Assembly (NCBI GenBank): GCA_007115705.1
Contig: QXEO01002092.1
Location: 372,001-436,000 of the forward strand
Origin: Dactylis glomerata
Taxonomy: Eukaryota; Streptophyta; Magnoliopsida; Poales; Poaceae
Length of the DNA stretch: 64,000 bases
Direction: 5' to 3'
The notes under the pieces are model-generated. The model ran no database searches, was not told the origin of the DNA, and was given only the letters and a program-made list of their open reading frames with translations. A program made the translations under genes and the position numbers. Positions 12,560 to 23,219 of the stretch are shown here, one piece after another. How positions within the stretch are numbered: the stretch's first letter is position 1; every line of letters starts with the position of its first letter.

Positions 12560-13200
12560 AGATGGGTATTGAACTATTGGTCGAACTCCACATGTGCAAC
12601 CACCTTTGCGTCGGCGTTGCCGCCGGCCGAGAGAGAAAGAGGCCGTGGTGACGGTTTCGCCGCGCCCTTCGTCACCGTGAAGGCGCCGCTTCCTCCGATC
12701 GTAGCGCTGGTCGCTGCTGAAAAGAGAGAAGGGAGGGGTCAGAGAAAGGAAAGAAAAGACGTAAAGACAGAGCAGGTACTTTTCTCTTCGTCACGGACGC
12801 GTGCACTCCCCGCACCTTGCTGGCCGCCGATGACACGCAGGGCATCGATGCTCTGACAAACGCCGGCGAGCAGAGGGCGGTGCTGCCAGTCCAAGGACAA
12901 AAACATCGAGGGCGGCGGTGGACAGCCAGGTCGATGGCTCGAACGCCAAGCCGTCCCAGCGCGGCAAGAGGCTAAGGAGGACGCGGTGGTCGCCGGCGGC
13001 CACTCCAGCGCCAGACCGTCCCCGGCCAGATCAAATGCCCCGACGCCCAACCGTCCCAGCGGGGAAGAAGCAGAGATGGGGGCAAGCGAGAGGTTAGGCA
13101 AAACGGATTTGCTCCATCCTAGATGTGGGAATATGCGCACCGCTTTGACCGAAGTGAAGCGGTGGAACTTTCTGGCATGACCTGGAATAACGTGACAGAA
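12560..13200. other. GC-rich leader-like block
   Basis: A GC-rich island with overlapping frames on both strands (longest about 158 codons, minus) and no recognised product. It resembles the GC-rich blocks at 720-1430 and 3690-4240 and may be a captured 5' exon or promoter fragment. It lies about 200 bp upstream of the peptide gene and could contribute to its promoter. Confidence 0.35.
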
Positions 13201-13304
13201 ACTGATCGCATTCACGATATTAGGCGACCGCGAGAACGTAGGGATGCGAGCACTGTGAGAGATCGCTGATTTGGCTCGCTGAGAGCTCGAGAAAGCCGAC
13301 CAAA

Positions 13305-13316
13305 TTTATATATCTA
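13305..13316 (+). promoter_or_regulatory. Candidate TATA box of the cysteine-rich peptide gene
   Basis: TTTATATATCTA lies about 100 bp upstream of the ATG at 13414, a normal distance for a plant TATA box with a short 5'UTR. It sits in a longer TATCTATGTATATG stretch, so the exact functional box is uncertain. Confidence 0.45.
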
Positions 13317-13413
13317 TCTATGTATATGTATGTATATGTTGTGGATCCTGAGATAAAGCATCGGGTACTATTGGTTGTAACACATTCTGTCTCGTAAGCA
13401 AGGTATTGGCCGC

Positions 13414-13982
13414 ATGGCCAAGTACATGAAGCATGCATACCCACTAGCCATCTTGTTGGTGCTTCTTGTCATGTACTACTTTCCTACCCATGCACAGTGT
13501 AAGTGGCAGATAACATGTTATTTCTATACTTGCTTTTGTTTTGACAACAATTTCTTTACTTGTTTTGGTTGCTGTTCTTTCCAGTGTTAATCTTCCAATA
13601 CAATTTAGGTCGGTTACCTATATAATTTTGTTCTTCAGATGCATATCAATAATGTTTATTAGATGATCGTGATTTTGCATCTTGTTGGATCAATCAATTA
13701 CATGTTAGTCAATAATAACATATGATTTTTTATGGATATTAATGGATTATTCTCTATTCCATAGGCTCATTCATAGATGATGTGGACAACAAGAAGATTA
13801 ATTTGCCTGCCGGACTATGCAGCCATACTGGAACAGCTTGTAACATAGGCTATTGCTTCTGCTGTTTGACAACCAACCAATGCTATAATACAGAGGACGA
13901 TTGCAAGAATGAGTGTAAAAAATCATCTTATTTGGGCATAGCGGCTGCAAACAATACTCATTTAACCTCCTATAAAACTTAA
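13414..13982 (+). CDS. Secreted cysteine-rich peptide, ESF1/MEG-like, two exons
   Basis: Exon 1 is 13414-13498, the intron 13499-13764 (GT..AG, phase 1) and exon 2 13765-13982, giving 100 residues. Residues 1-27 are a clear signal peptide (hydrophobic core LAILLVLLVMYYF, likely cleavage after THA). The mature part has eight core cysteines at 47, 54, 59, 61, 62, 68, 75 and 79, spaced C-x6-C-x4-C-x-CC-x5-C-x6-C-x3-C. The central C-x-CC followed by C-x6-C-x3-C is the signature of the EMBRYO SURROUNDING FACTOR 1/maize MEG family, small secreted peptides acting in endosperm, transfer tissue or embryo development. A ninth Cys (29) is created at the splice junction, and an N-glycosylation sequon lies at 91-93. 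The split between a signal exon and a Cys-rich exon is typical of such genes. No lesion is visible. The tissue role is family inference only. Confidence 0.75.
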
Positions 13983-14764
13983 ATATTTGTTATTAGAAGT
14001 GATAACCGGTATAGATGTTATCGGATGAACAATCAATGTCAAATAAAAGGCAGTATTGTAGTTGCTCTAGAACATAAGTAACATTTTCTCTTATCATATG
14101 TGATGTTATTTCTCAGTTCTCTAATGTTGTTACGCTTGATATCAATCCTTTGATTGCTCGTCTTCGAGATCATAGGCGGATGCCATACAACAATCAAAAG
14201 TATTTTTTGATAATGAGTTGCGTAAAAGACGGTAATCAACGCAGTTTTTTTTCTTTGAAATGCTGCATCGAAGAGATGCATACCGCTTTCCTTTATTTCA
14301 ATTGTGCAGTTACAACTTTATTTCTTTATTCCATCTCTCATATTGTGCTCCACTACATATTGACTCTAAATCACGTCTGTAAATTTGAATTTTAAGCCTA
14401 TCAAAATTTCAAAAAGTATGGTGGATGTAAAAAATTACACAAGATATATATATATATATCTTTAAATTCCATAACAAAGACAAATTATGTGGAAATGACT
14501 CATCCGTCATGCGGATGCCAGCCAGATGTACGTTGTTCTCTAACGTGCAATACCCCGTTTAAAAAAAAGTGCAAGGATGAAGTGGATGAGATGAAGCTGA
14601 GCACTATATTTTGTTTTGAAGATATCCGTATTGTATTTAGCCACTGTAAGTACCGAGAGTATCAGAGTATTATCAGATGTGCCTTCCGCATTTCACTCCA
14701 TAGGAGGAAAGCGCTCGCATAGAAGATTTGATGTGCTCTTCAGCAGCTCTGTCTGCTCTATATA
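13983..14764. other. Downstream region of the peptide gene
   Basis: AT-rich, with a short TA microsatellite near 14445-14460. A 77-codon frame at 14489-14722 is Cys-containing near its start but has no signal peptide or family spacing. No convincing gene. Confidence 0.5.
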
Positions 14765-15389
14765 CTAGTTGAATGCCCGTGCGTTGCCACGGTCACGAAT
14801 AATATCTCTGTGTTGTCATTACTCTCTACCTATTTTTGTCTGTCACATGTTTCTTATGTTGTTGATGTACATGTGTCACGTGTAAAACATAAAATACCCG
14901 TAAATATTGACATGTTAAATATCATGTATCTCTTATAAAGCATCATCGTAGGGTCTATGTTAGTTGATTATCTTGTATAGAATCCATATATCTCCTTGTG
15001 TAATGTATAAACTGTAACATATTTCATAATAAAATTAAAATATATTAATTTGCATCATGCATAGAAAATTTATATGAGCCGTCCAGAGTAACATATTTTT
15101 AATGATTTGATCAATGCGAGATAACAAAAAGGGATCTTTAGAACATGCTTTGTTCAAGCCGATGTAATCATAACCAAACTCAAATTAGCGTAAGCCGGTA
15201 TATGAGCCAAATCATGAAATTCCCCTATAAGTATTACATTAAAATAAAGCATTTTTTATTATATGCAAAATTACTCAAATGTGCACGGTTGATATTTTTA
15301 CATGTTTGAAAACTAAAGGAACACAATGGTTAGCTAAACAAGGCTAACTTAATATATTATAAACAACATGAGTAAAAAAACAGTAGACA

Positions 15390-16500
15390 CCATGGTTCCA
15401 CCAGAAGCTTGTCTCGCTCGCCTCTTCTCTCACAAGTCGCGTTGTATGTCGAAATTTTCACTGAAGAGCGCTCATTTCCCCCTCTCTTGCTCTCAAGCCG
15501 CTAAAATAACTGCACGAGGGTCGCCGGAGACTGGGCCTCTCCCAGGTCCTCTCGGCTGAAATAGCCGGCTGGCGTTCGGCAGGGAGTGGCACCGAGTAGT
15601 TTTTCCTCTTGTTTCTCGGTAGTGGGCCTTGTGTCCACATGGGTAGTCCTAGATCTCCGTGGCCAGATCTGGACTCCAGGACCCATCGATGCAGTTCTCT
15701 GGCTTCTCTGGTGGAAGTAGTTGGCTACAGCGGCGGTCACCACATCCTTGAATAAAGGTTTGGTAGCATGCTACTTTCTTTTCCTTGCTATCTCTGCACC
15801 TCTATTTTTTCCACTGGCCAACCGCGGATGTGAGGGAAGGGAGATGGGGGTGTCTGAGAGTGTGACTTCAGAGGCAGCGGGAGTTCCTCCACTCTATCGT
15901 TGGTGCGAGCGACGATGGTCTTTGTCCTCATTGTTCGCTCTTTTTCTTCTGGCCTGTCAAGGAGGCAAGGGGAAGGAGGGCTCAAAAAAGCAAGATACCG
16001 ACTCCCTCTTCATCAAGTGTGACGGCTATCTTCGCTAGCAGCTCTACTTTCGCACTTGTCAACCTAGCTGGCCTAGGTAGCGAGGAGGTGGACAAGAATG
16101 GGACGAAGGTGCTGATCCGGTCCTGCGCCTTCGGAAGACTCTGGAAATTTCCCTCCCTGTGGCAGCTTCCAAGTGATGACTTCGGATTGACGCTGCTATC
16201 CATGACCATATGGGTGGCCACACAATGCTCGGCTCCAAGGGATGCATGAGCTTCTTCTTCCTCCAAACGAGGATCTTCTGCAGCACCGATCCGGCAGAAA
16301 AGCCCCCTGCGCAACCAAGTGGTTTCATCCTCGGTTGGAGCAGGTGTGGCGCCGCCTCATCGCTGCTCACAGTCACTGCCGGCAGGTTCAACGACTCACT
16401 TTTTTTGCAATCCTAATTATGGTGTTCCGTGTAATTGTTAGGGGCCTTGTTGTAATTCTTTTTTCTTCTAGTGCCTCCTTGTAACCGTAACACCAATCAC
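15390..16500. other. GC-rich gene-fragment-like block inside the Helitron
   Basis: Moderately GC-rich, with overlapping frames up to 110 codons on both strands, none recognisable. The plus strand ends in a T-rich, CCTTGTAACCG-like tail before the MULE, reminiscent of a transcript 3' end or a retroposed fragment. It is a candidate captured host sequence; the product is unknown. Confidence 0.3.
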
Positions 16501-16539
16501 TGGAATGAAATCCTCATGTCCTTTGGGACCTTACCCGTT

Positions 16540-17494
16540 GAGAAAATTGCACCGCACAATCTTTGTGGCAATTGTTGCACACAACACAAAAATAAAAACT
16601 TTTTTGCAGCTAGCACATATTTAGCTTAATTTGTTGCACCTAGCCCAAATGAATCAATTAGTCGTTTTACCAGTGGCAGAGCCAGGAAAACAAAGCTGTG
16701 CTGTCAAATTAAACTTGTGATGTTAAATACATGTATTTGTATTAATTTTGTATTTTTTATATAATTTTCCCCCTATATATGAAGGTTTTTGCTAAAATGT
16801 TGTGTAGTTAATTGACTACACAGACTTACATGTGGCTCCGCTACTGGTTTTAACAACATAGAGCCCGGTTGTTTATTTTTTTTTGACTTGGCATCCAACA
16901 TGGAGGGCGGAACCTTGTTTCACGGGGGTTGTTGCTCATATATACGGATATAGTGTTTTTGCTCTCGGGTGTTTATGTTTTCTTTATTTTAAATACATTT
17001 CTAATATATTTGAAAATATATAAAAATTAAACAAAAATTTTGCGTGTACATCTCCATGTCATAGGAAAGTACGAAGTGGTTTTAAGAAAACATGACTTTT
17101 TGTGTGGCCTATGTAAAAATAACAAAAATTGGCACTAAACTAAGCCTTTTTGCAACATATTTTTTTATCTTTTTTGCACAGCACACAAAAAAAGTCCGTT
17201 TTCACGAAACTATGCAGGAGCGCATAGAATATAATATGAAGATATACATGTGAATATTTTTCCTAATTTTTTGACATTTTAAAATTTATTTCTAAGTAAA
17301 AAATTATCTGATAAGGCCGTGTGACCGTGTGGTCCCATGGCTTTGCCAATTCTAAAATGTTTTAGTGAGTGTAATGATTTTATTTGGGCTAGGTGCAACA
17401 ATTACATAAACATATGTGGTCAGCTGCAAAAGAAGTTTTGTTTCTGGGTTTTGTACAACAAGTCCCACAAAGTGGTGTTAGCTGTAATTTTCTC
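16540..17494. mobile_element. Foldback Mutator-like MITE, 955 bp, 9 bp TSD
   Basis: The ends are GAGAAAATTGCACC on the left and the inverted GAGAAAATTACAGC on the right, flanked by a perfect 9 bp duplication TTACCCGTT (16531-16539 and 17495-17503). The terminal inverted repeats run well over 100 bp (CTTTGTGG..., GTTGCACCTAGCCCAAAT on both arms), and an inner pair of arms continues the fold, so most of the element is one imperfect hairpin. GAGAAAATT resembles the Mutator start GAGATAATTGCC, and a 9 bp TSD is diagnostic of Mutator-like elements. There is no transposase. The left arm is interrupted by a smaller MITE. Confidence 0.85.
16671..16846. mobile_element. 176 bp MITE nested in the MULE arm
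   Basis: Terminal inverted repeats CAGTGGCAGAGCCA and (inverted) CAGTAGCGGAGCCA bound an AT-rich core. The flanks CGTTTTAC and GTTTTAAC look like a degenerate target duplication of about 8 bp, which would fit a hAT-type element. Removing it restores continuity of the MULE left arm against the right arm. Superfamily is tentative; nesting is clear. Confidence 0.65.
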
Positions 17495-17503
17495 TTACCC
17501 GTT

Positions 17504-18205
17504 CTAAAAAAAATGTTCAAAACAACAACTTACAATCCCCTTTCTCTCCAGTTTCTCTCACCGGAGCTCCTTCCCAAAAGCCACCACCACCGATGCTGCG
17601 TGCTCCTCTCCCCTTCCCAGGCTACTAATCCATCTAAGATTGCTGCCCAGCTCCGCTTGCACGAATGGCTCACCGCTGGTCGCCGCTTAGCTCATTGGTT
17701 CACTCAGCCCGGCCACGATGCCGAGTAGCCCGCCCCTTTGCCCCTGTCTCCTCTTTCCCCGCCCTGTCCCCAAATCAGGCGGCAGTCCACCTTCCCTCTC
17801 CTCTCTTGGTCATGGCGTCCTCTTCTCCACTCTTTTCTAGCGCCGGTAGCGCAGATGGAACGGGCCGAACGGCAAGGGTCTCTTTCTCCTTTCTCAGCTC
17901 TTGTGAGTCCACAGAGTCTCACAACAGTGGCCAGACCTGAGCAACAGAAGGGAGGAGCAGCACCGGCTGCGACCTTAGCCACTACGTCCCCGACAGCTAC
18001 CGATGACTCGAGGTCAGCCCACTGCTTCTCCTTTCAGTATTTAGTTTATTCGAATTGAACATAGTAGATCTCCGTGGTTTTCAAGGTTACTTGTAATGTT
18101 ACAGTAGTGCTAGTTAACTGCACAAGCACAACAATTCTGCTTATTTGAGTTGTGTTGCAGTAATATACAACCTGGATGTCCTCCCATCATGATGCATACT
18201 TTTTC
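17504..18205. other. GC-rich leader-like block, unassigned
   Basis: CT-rich then GC-rich sequence with several overlapping frames of 87-111 codons and no domain. It resembles a plant 5'UTR/first exon. It lies inside the Helitron between the MULE and the retroposon and may be captured host sequence. Confidence 0.3.
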
Positions 18206-18218
18206 TTATCTGACAGAA

Positions 18219-19664
18219 GACTCGGCAGGAACCTCTCCGACCCCCCGCGTCGCCCTCCTCTGGCGACACGGGGGAACCCTAGCCGCCGCCGCCTGTAGCC
18301 CCCCTCCTCCTGCCTCCCCCGCTCCGTCGCTGCTGGAGGGGACGCCGGCGAAGCTGCGCGTGCCCCTGGGATGGTGGCGGCAGGGCGTTTTCTTCCCCAA
18401 CTCGGGCGGCTGATGGATTGGTGGCGGTGCTGGGGCCTGCGCGTGGCGTGGCCGTGGATGCGGTGATGGCGACGACTGCTGGCGGTGGGCACGGCCGGGC
18501 CAGAGCCGGCTCGGGGCTTGGCCGTGCGTGCTTCGCTGCGCACGGCCGTGGCTTTGGGCGACGGCGTGGATGGCCTGCTGGAGGCGCGTGGCGGCGGGGC
18601 ACGGCCGGGCCGGCCTGCGCGCGGCGCAGCTGTGGATGTGGGATGCGACGACGACGCCGACGCCGGCTGCTGGAGGTGCGTGGCGGCGGGGCACGGCCGG
18701 GCCGGATCTGGGCCGAGCGGGCCGGTTTGGGGCATGGTCGTGCGTGCTCCGCTGGGCTCCGCCGTGGCTTCGGGCGATGTCGTGGAGATGGCGATGGCGT
18801 GGAGATGGTCGTGCGTGCTCCGCTGGGCATGGTCGGGCTTGGCATCGGCGGCCAAATCCGGTGGTGCTTGGTGGTGCCTGATGGCGCTGTGGTGCTCGAC
18901 TCGGCAGCGGGTGCACGATGCCAGATGGTGTGGTGGTTCTGGCCAGTGGACTTCGACACTGCAGTGGCGGCGATGAAGTGCTGTGGCAGCGCCAGTGCAA
19001 TCCAGCTTGAGCCTTGTGCTGCTCCATGGCCGGTGGGAAGGGAGGACGGGTGTGCGACACTCCGGATGAAAATCCTGCTCATCTTCGGATTGAGCCGGTG
19101 ATGACGGCGCCTGCAGGTGTCGTTCCCCTCCATGGAGGCATTGCCGAGGAGTGTCGGCACCTTCCTAAACCACTCGGGCTGGTGTCTCCCGGTGAAAACC
19201 GAGATCGGGGAGTCCGGTCGGCGATGGCGACGTCTTTGACGTCGTGCCTTCATTGGAAGCATCGTTTTGGAGGCACGACTATGGAATCACGGGTTCAGTT
19301 GTGGTTCTCTGGCATTGTTGCTGCTCAGGGTTGAGCCTCTAGGGCGCCATGTACGTCGTCATTGGTGACTCCAAGGTGACACCTTTCTCAGCTCTCTCCA
19401 AGTCCTGCCACCCACTCGCCATTCTTGGGCAATCAAGGGTGGATGGTACGTTGGCGAGGAGAGCTCGGTTGGAGATGTCGTTCTTCGGTGGTGACCGGTG
19501 TTGGTCGAGACGCGGCTTGGTGGTTCGGTTTGAGTGAGGTGCTTTTGCGTTGTGGTTGTGGTGTGTGTTGGCTAGTCTTCGGATTAGCGTTGTATCTAGC
19601 CGCTTGGCTACTTCTTCTATGAAAAAGATACACCCTTTCCATGGTGTGTATCCTTATTTATTTT
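18219..19664 (+). mobile_element. GC-rich non-autonomous retroposon with 13 bp TSD
   Basis: A 1446 bp GC-rich block is flanked by exact 13 bp direct repeats TTATCTGACAGAA (18206-18218 and 19665-19677). A long TSD, no inverted ends and a T-rich 3' edge indicate insertion by a LINE-type machinery. The plus strand starts with a GGGGGAACCCTAGCCGCC leader and later has a CCCGGTGAAAACCG motif. It contains repeated subunits (GGCGGCGGGGCACGGCCGGGCC near 18590 and 18683; GTGCGTGCTCCGCTGGGC near 18740 and 18812). No reverse transcriptase is present. Long frames on the minus strand (to 327 codons) are Pro/Arg/His-rich and most likely compositional. Confidence 0.65.
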
Positions 19665-19844
19665 TTATCTGACAGAAAATTAGATTGGTGCAGTCTTGGA
19701 ATTTTCAGCGTCTGATGCAGTTTTAGTTTTTGATGTCCAGATACCTATTTCTGTCTGTATAGCTTAATTTAGATCATCCTTTCAACCTTCTTTAGATGCA
19801 AGTATTTTCTCAGGGGGTGGGGTGTGGTGTGTGTGTGTGTGGTG

Positions 19845-19846
<2 letters not shown>

Positions 19847-19876
<30 letters not shown>
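19847..19876 (+). repeat. 30 nt G homopolymer
   Basis: Thirty consecutive G residues follow GT-rich repeats (19820-19846). It could form a G-quadruplex in vivo, but runs of this length are also prone to sequencing or assembly error. Confidence 0.9.
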
Positions 19877-19877
<1 letters not shown>

Positions 19878-22332
19878 GGGTACGTGGGGGTGGATATATC
19901 GTAGCAGCAGGGCAATTAACATTATTCATAATTTATTAGGTGATGTTAGAGGTACTCTTTAAGGAAGAACAGGATAGAGCTGAATTAATAATAACCTACC
20001 CGAGGGTTTTATTGGTCCACTTCACAATTTGTAGTGAAATAATGTGATGCTCAATCTACAGTCTAATTATTGCATTTGAAGGCTAATAAGTCAAATACGA
20101 CAAGTATATTTGGGTGGAGGGAGTATTAGAGAGTTATACTGATTGTTATCTGCAGAGTTGATTCAAGTTCTCCTTGCACATACTCTGTGTAAAACAAAAT
20201 GAATTGTATTTTTTGTTTTAAAATCTTAATGCTACAGTTTCTCAAACACCCGGAATGCTTAAACTGAGTGAGGGACTTTTGTGCTGCTTTAATAGAAGTT
20301 CATAAATTCTAAGATGTATGAGACCTCCGAAACGTGAAATTATGTAGTAACGAACACATGCTTCACGACTTGTTGTGAAAGGACACTGCATCTGTTTGCA
20401 CTCTAAATATCTATGTATTTAAAAAGTTGACATTAGTTATAGATTTATCAAGTAGTGAGATAAAAAAATCGTAAATGCACGAGACACTATCTATGTGAGT
20501 TACATGCTATGTGCAGGTTTATGTTGCATCCAGTACCTGATATTTATAGCACGGTGGTTCCTTTTATTAGACTTTCTGATGAACTCAAAGAAAGCCTAAT
20601 TGCATTGATGAAATAATTGGGAGAGCAACGAGAGTCTTTCTCACTTCCATTGATAAATCCCGTTTACACTATTTTCTCTGCTTTTTTCCTTTTGTGCCTG
20701 CTTTCTTGAAGTCTTGGACTTAGTTACTAAACAACGCCAAGATTTCAGGCTATTCAAACTGGGTATTGAAGAGTTCAAATTCCCCTTCTTTGGGAAGTAA
20801 AGCTCCAGCGCTCAAATCTGTTGGACTGTAGAAATGTCTTCTTTTAGACCATTCCTAATAACCTATATATATGGCTTATTTTCAAAGATTATCAATTTAA
20901 TGGAACCTTAACCTGAATGAAATTAGGAGTTAGGAGTCTGCATTTATACTCACACAACTAACATGCCTTCTCTCTTTGGGAATATTTTGCAACATTAACT
21001 GTATGCCATTTGAACTGCAGAAATGGTGAAACTCGCCAGCCTCTATCTTACACTGTAGCTCTTTGACGATCAGGCGATGATAGCCGCCATTGAGCTTCTA
21101 TGTCTATAAACATCTCACGTTAAAAGTCTCCTATGCAATGCCATCAATAATACATGCATAAAAACTCTTGAGTCAAGATCATACCATTTGAACCTTCTCG
21201 AAACTCTATATCCACGATGCATGTCGGTTTTGAACTCTTACATCTGGAACATGAGGTCCAGGTTATCTTAATATAACTCAATCTGTTAAAAAAACACTGA
21301 GAACTTGATTTGGCAAAATACTGTGTTAAGACCATACCTCTTGAACTTTGTCCAATCTCTGTAGTACCTAATGTTGTTAGGATACTTTTGAGTTGGAAAG
21401 GTCAGAACCACAGGTGCATGCAATTGATCCTCATCGCCCGACAATTCATGGGTGGGGTTAATCGTGCTGGTTGGTTCACGTATGAAGAACCCCTCTGTGG
21501 ACGCGATGTGCCAATGGAATCAGATCTCTTTGAGATGTTATGTCCAGCAACAACTGCTAATTACACGGAATTGACTCGATCAGATGAGAGTTTCTAGGCA
21601 AAGAGAGTTCGTTTGGACACATACCATTTTATAAGCACCTGCTGTGTACACATACCATTTTTTTCCTCTATCAGATTGCTGCCTTGGATTACGCGACATC
21701 TTTCAAACAAATGTAAAACTCACAGCAAACAAATATAGTAAGTTTGACTATAAGACTGAAGCCAAAATGAAGACTGATAGGTTAAAGAACAACTTTTTTA
21801 CTTATTTTTTTGTAAATAGAAGATGTTTATAAGCTTGTTCTTCATTTTTTAAAATACATTAAAGAGTGACTTCTTTGTTGATCTTCTACGGAGCAGATTT
21901 TTAGCATACCGAGACAATGGTGTCGGCTGCAGATGACAAGACAGGCTGGAGCGTTGTCGATGATGTCCAAGGCGAGGAAGCTTACAGAGGATGATGAAAG
22001 CAGCGGCGAGGCATGTTGATGGGTCGCCATCTCTGGTATTACGCAGCCGCTTCCGGTGAGTACGCTGGCTTGGCGGCAAGGCAGGTTGATGAAGACATCG
22101 TTGTCTCCGGTGTTACGCAGCGGATTCCGATGAGTCAGGTGACCTCTACCATCTAGACAAAGAGTGTTGTGCAATTGTTGAAGGTGGGCTGAGTTTTTTT
22201 TAGTTGTTGAGATAATGAAGGTGCGGTGGTTGTTAGGAGGATCTTTTTTTCGTTTGTTAGGGTGTTCCCGTGTTGTGGGATAAGAAGGTTGTTACAGTAT
22301 TTCTTATGGATAAGAAGATTGTTTTTTAGGAT
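19878..22332. other. Helitron interior without recognised genes
   Basis: AT-rich to about 21840, then a mixed region. A GGAGGGAGTATT at about 20117 looks like a Stowaway-type end, but no partner TIR was found. About 21165-21230 and 21320-21380 are weakly similar direct copies. A GC-richer segment 21900-22170 contains two related stretches (GGTATTACGCAGCCGCTTCCG and GGTGTTACGCAGCGGATTCCG) but no recognised protein. Confidence 0.4.
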
Positions 22333-22372
22333 GTGCGTCAGTTCGGGATAAGGTGCGTCAGTTCGGGATAAG
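22333..22372. repeat. 20 bp tandem duplication
   Basis: GTGCGTCAGTTCGGGATAAG is repeated exactly twice in tandem. Confidence 0.9.
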
Positions 22373-22525
22373 GTGCATGGGCGGGATCGCGGCTGGCGGA
22401 GATCATGTTTGATTGATGATTGACTTATTAGTGGCATTAGTGGGTAATTTGGTGTCTTATCTGAGGACAAAATCGAATTCTAAAAGTGTGACACCGGACA
22501 TCGCTTTTCGCTTTAATAGTAAAGA

Positions 22526-23219
22526 TGTCTCCATTGATTGACTAGTTGACCGTGTTAAACTTCTTTGGCAACTAGTGAATCGGAGTGTATTGACTGACTA
22601 GTTGACCGTATTAACCCTGGGCATTTGTGGTTTAAGACGGTTTGTGCAGTTTATTCAACCCAGCCCGTTATTAGCGGTTTCAATTGGGTTGGTCCGGTTT
22701 AGACCGTTTAGTTCTAGGATGATATAATGGGTTGGTGCAGGCTGGTTCTCCGGTGTGGACGGTTTGACACCACTTCCCATCTTTTCCGTATATAGAGGTG
22801 TGAACTCAGAACTCATCCTTCTTTCTCCGTGGCCAACGGTGGCTCCTTCCATTGCCATTGCCCGCCCAGCCTCCGGCAACCCTGGCACCAGCAGCACCGT
22901 CGCAGGCGCCCTTGGCCACCGTAGCATCCCGCCGGCGCCCTCGACCACCGCAGCATCCGCATCGGCGCCCTCGGCTGCCGCAGCATCTCGCTGGCGCCCT
23001 CGGCTGCCGCAGCATCCGCACCGGCGTCCTATGCCGCCGCAGCATCCGCCTGGCATCCTCGGTTGCAGCAGCCTCCGCGCCGGTGCCGACGCCCCCAGCA
23101 GCGATGTAGGTGATGCAGATTGGGGTTCGTTGGGAGTTTCCGTACGTGATGCGGTTTGGCCAGTTTCGTTGGTTCCAAACCATCCCAAACCATCCCAAAC
23201 CAGGAGTGATTTCTTTAAT
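22526..23219. other. Gap between Helitron and LTR element, with GC minisatellite
   Basis: It begins with two copies of GACTAGTTGACCGT (about 22540 and 22592). GGTTT/AAACC-rich arms near 22630-22720 and 23150-23200 hint at a decayed DNA transposon but are too imperfect to call. A GTATATAGAGG TATA-like motif precedes the minisatellite. No recognised gene. Confidence 0.4.
22921..23068. repeat. 30 bp minisatellite, about five units
   Basis: Units starting CAGCATCC (22922, 22951, 22981, 23010, 23040) follow at 29-30 bp, each with a GGCGCCCTCGGCTGCCG-like second half. Frames on both strands are Ala/Pro/Arg-rich only because of the repeat. Confidence 0.75.

Larger units (their letters stand above)
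8348..14764 (-). mobile_element. Helitron-like element 3 (3' end certain, 5' end tentative)
   Basis: CTAG at 8348-8351 is followed by a 7 bp perfect hairpin (8362-8378, CGCGGCG / CGCCGCG), a third minus-strand Helitron 3' end. It follows TATATATGTA just as in element 2. The proposed right end is the split TATATA/TGT that flanks the next Helitron at 14764/22526, because elements 1 and 2 also end in AGCTCT-spacer-TATATATGT. If correct, this element contains the RNase H-like fragment and the cysteine-rich peptide gene. That end assignment is inference. Confidence 0.35.
14765..22525 (-). mobile_element. Helitron, 7761 bp, both termini visible
   Basis: On the minus strand the element begins TCTTTACTATTAAAGCG (right edge, 22525) and ends with a hairpin CCGTG/CACGG (14777-14792) followed by GCATTCAACTAG (left edge, 14765). 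The flanks are A (14764) and T (22526), so insertion was between A and T as Helitrons require. The start of TC plus CTATTAAAG and the CCGTG-hairpin/CTAG end are typical of grass Helitrons. No Rep/helicase is recognisable inside, so it is non-autonomous. It carries GC-rich gene-like fragments and later insertions (MULE, MITE, retroposon). Removing it rejoins TATATA with TGT. Confidence 0.7.

Noticed and set aside
14489..14722. 77-codon frame with several Cys near its start
   Set aside because: No signal peptide, no CxCC core and no family spacing. Position after the ESF1-like gene is not enough evidence.
18187..19262. Long minus-strand open frames (222-327 codons) rich in Pro, Arg, His and Ala
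   Set aside because: They overlap one another in three frames inside a GC-rich, TSD-bounded retroposon and contain no domain. Low stop-codon density is explained by base composition.
20100..20130. GGAGGGAGTATT, resembling a Stowaway MITE end
   Set aside because: No matching inverted end or TA duplication within a plausible distance.
22626..23205. GGTTT/AAACC-rich flanking arms considered as a hAT element
   Set aside because: Inverted similarity is too imperfect and no TSD is visible.
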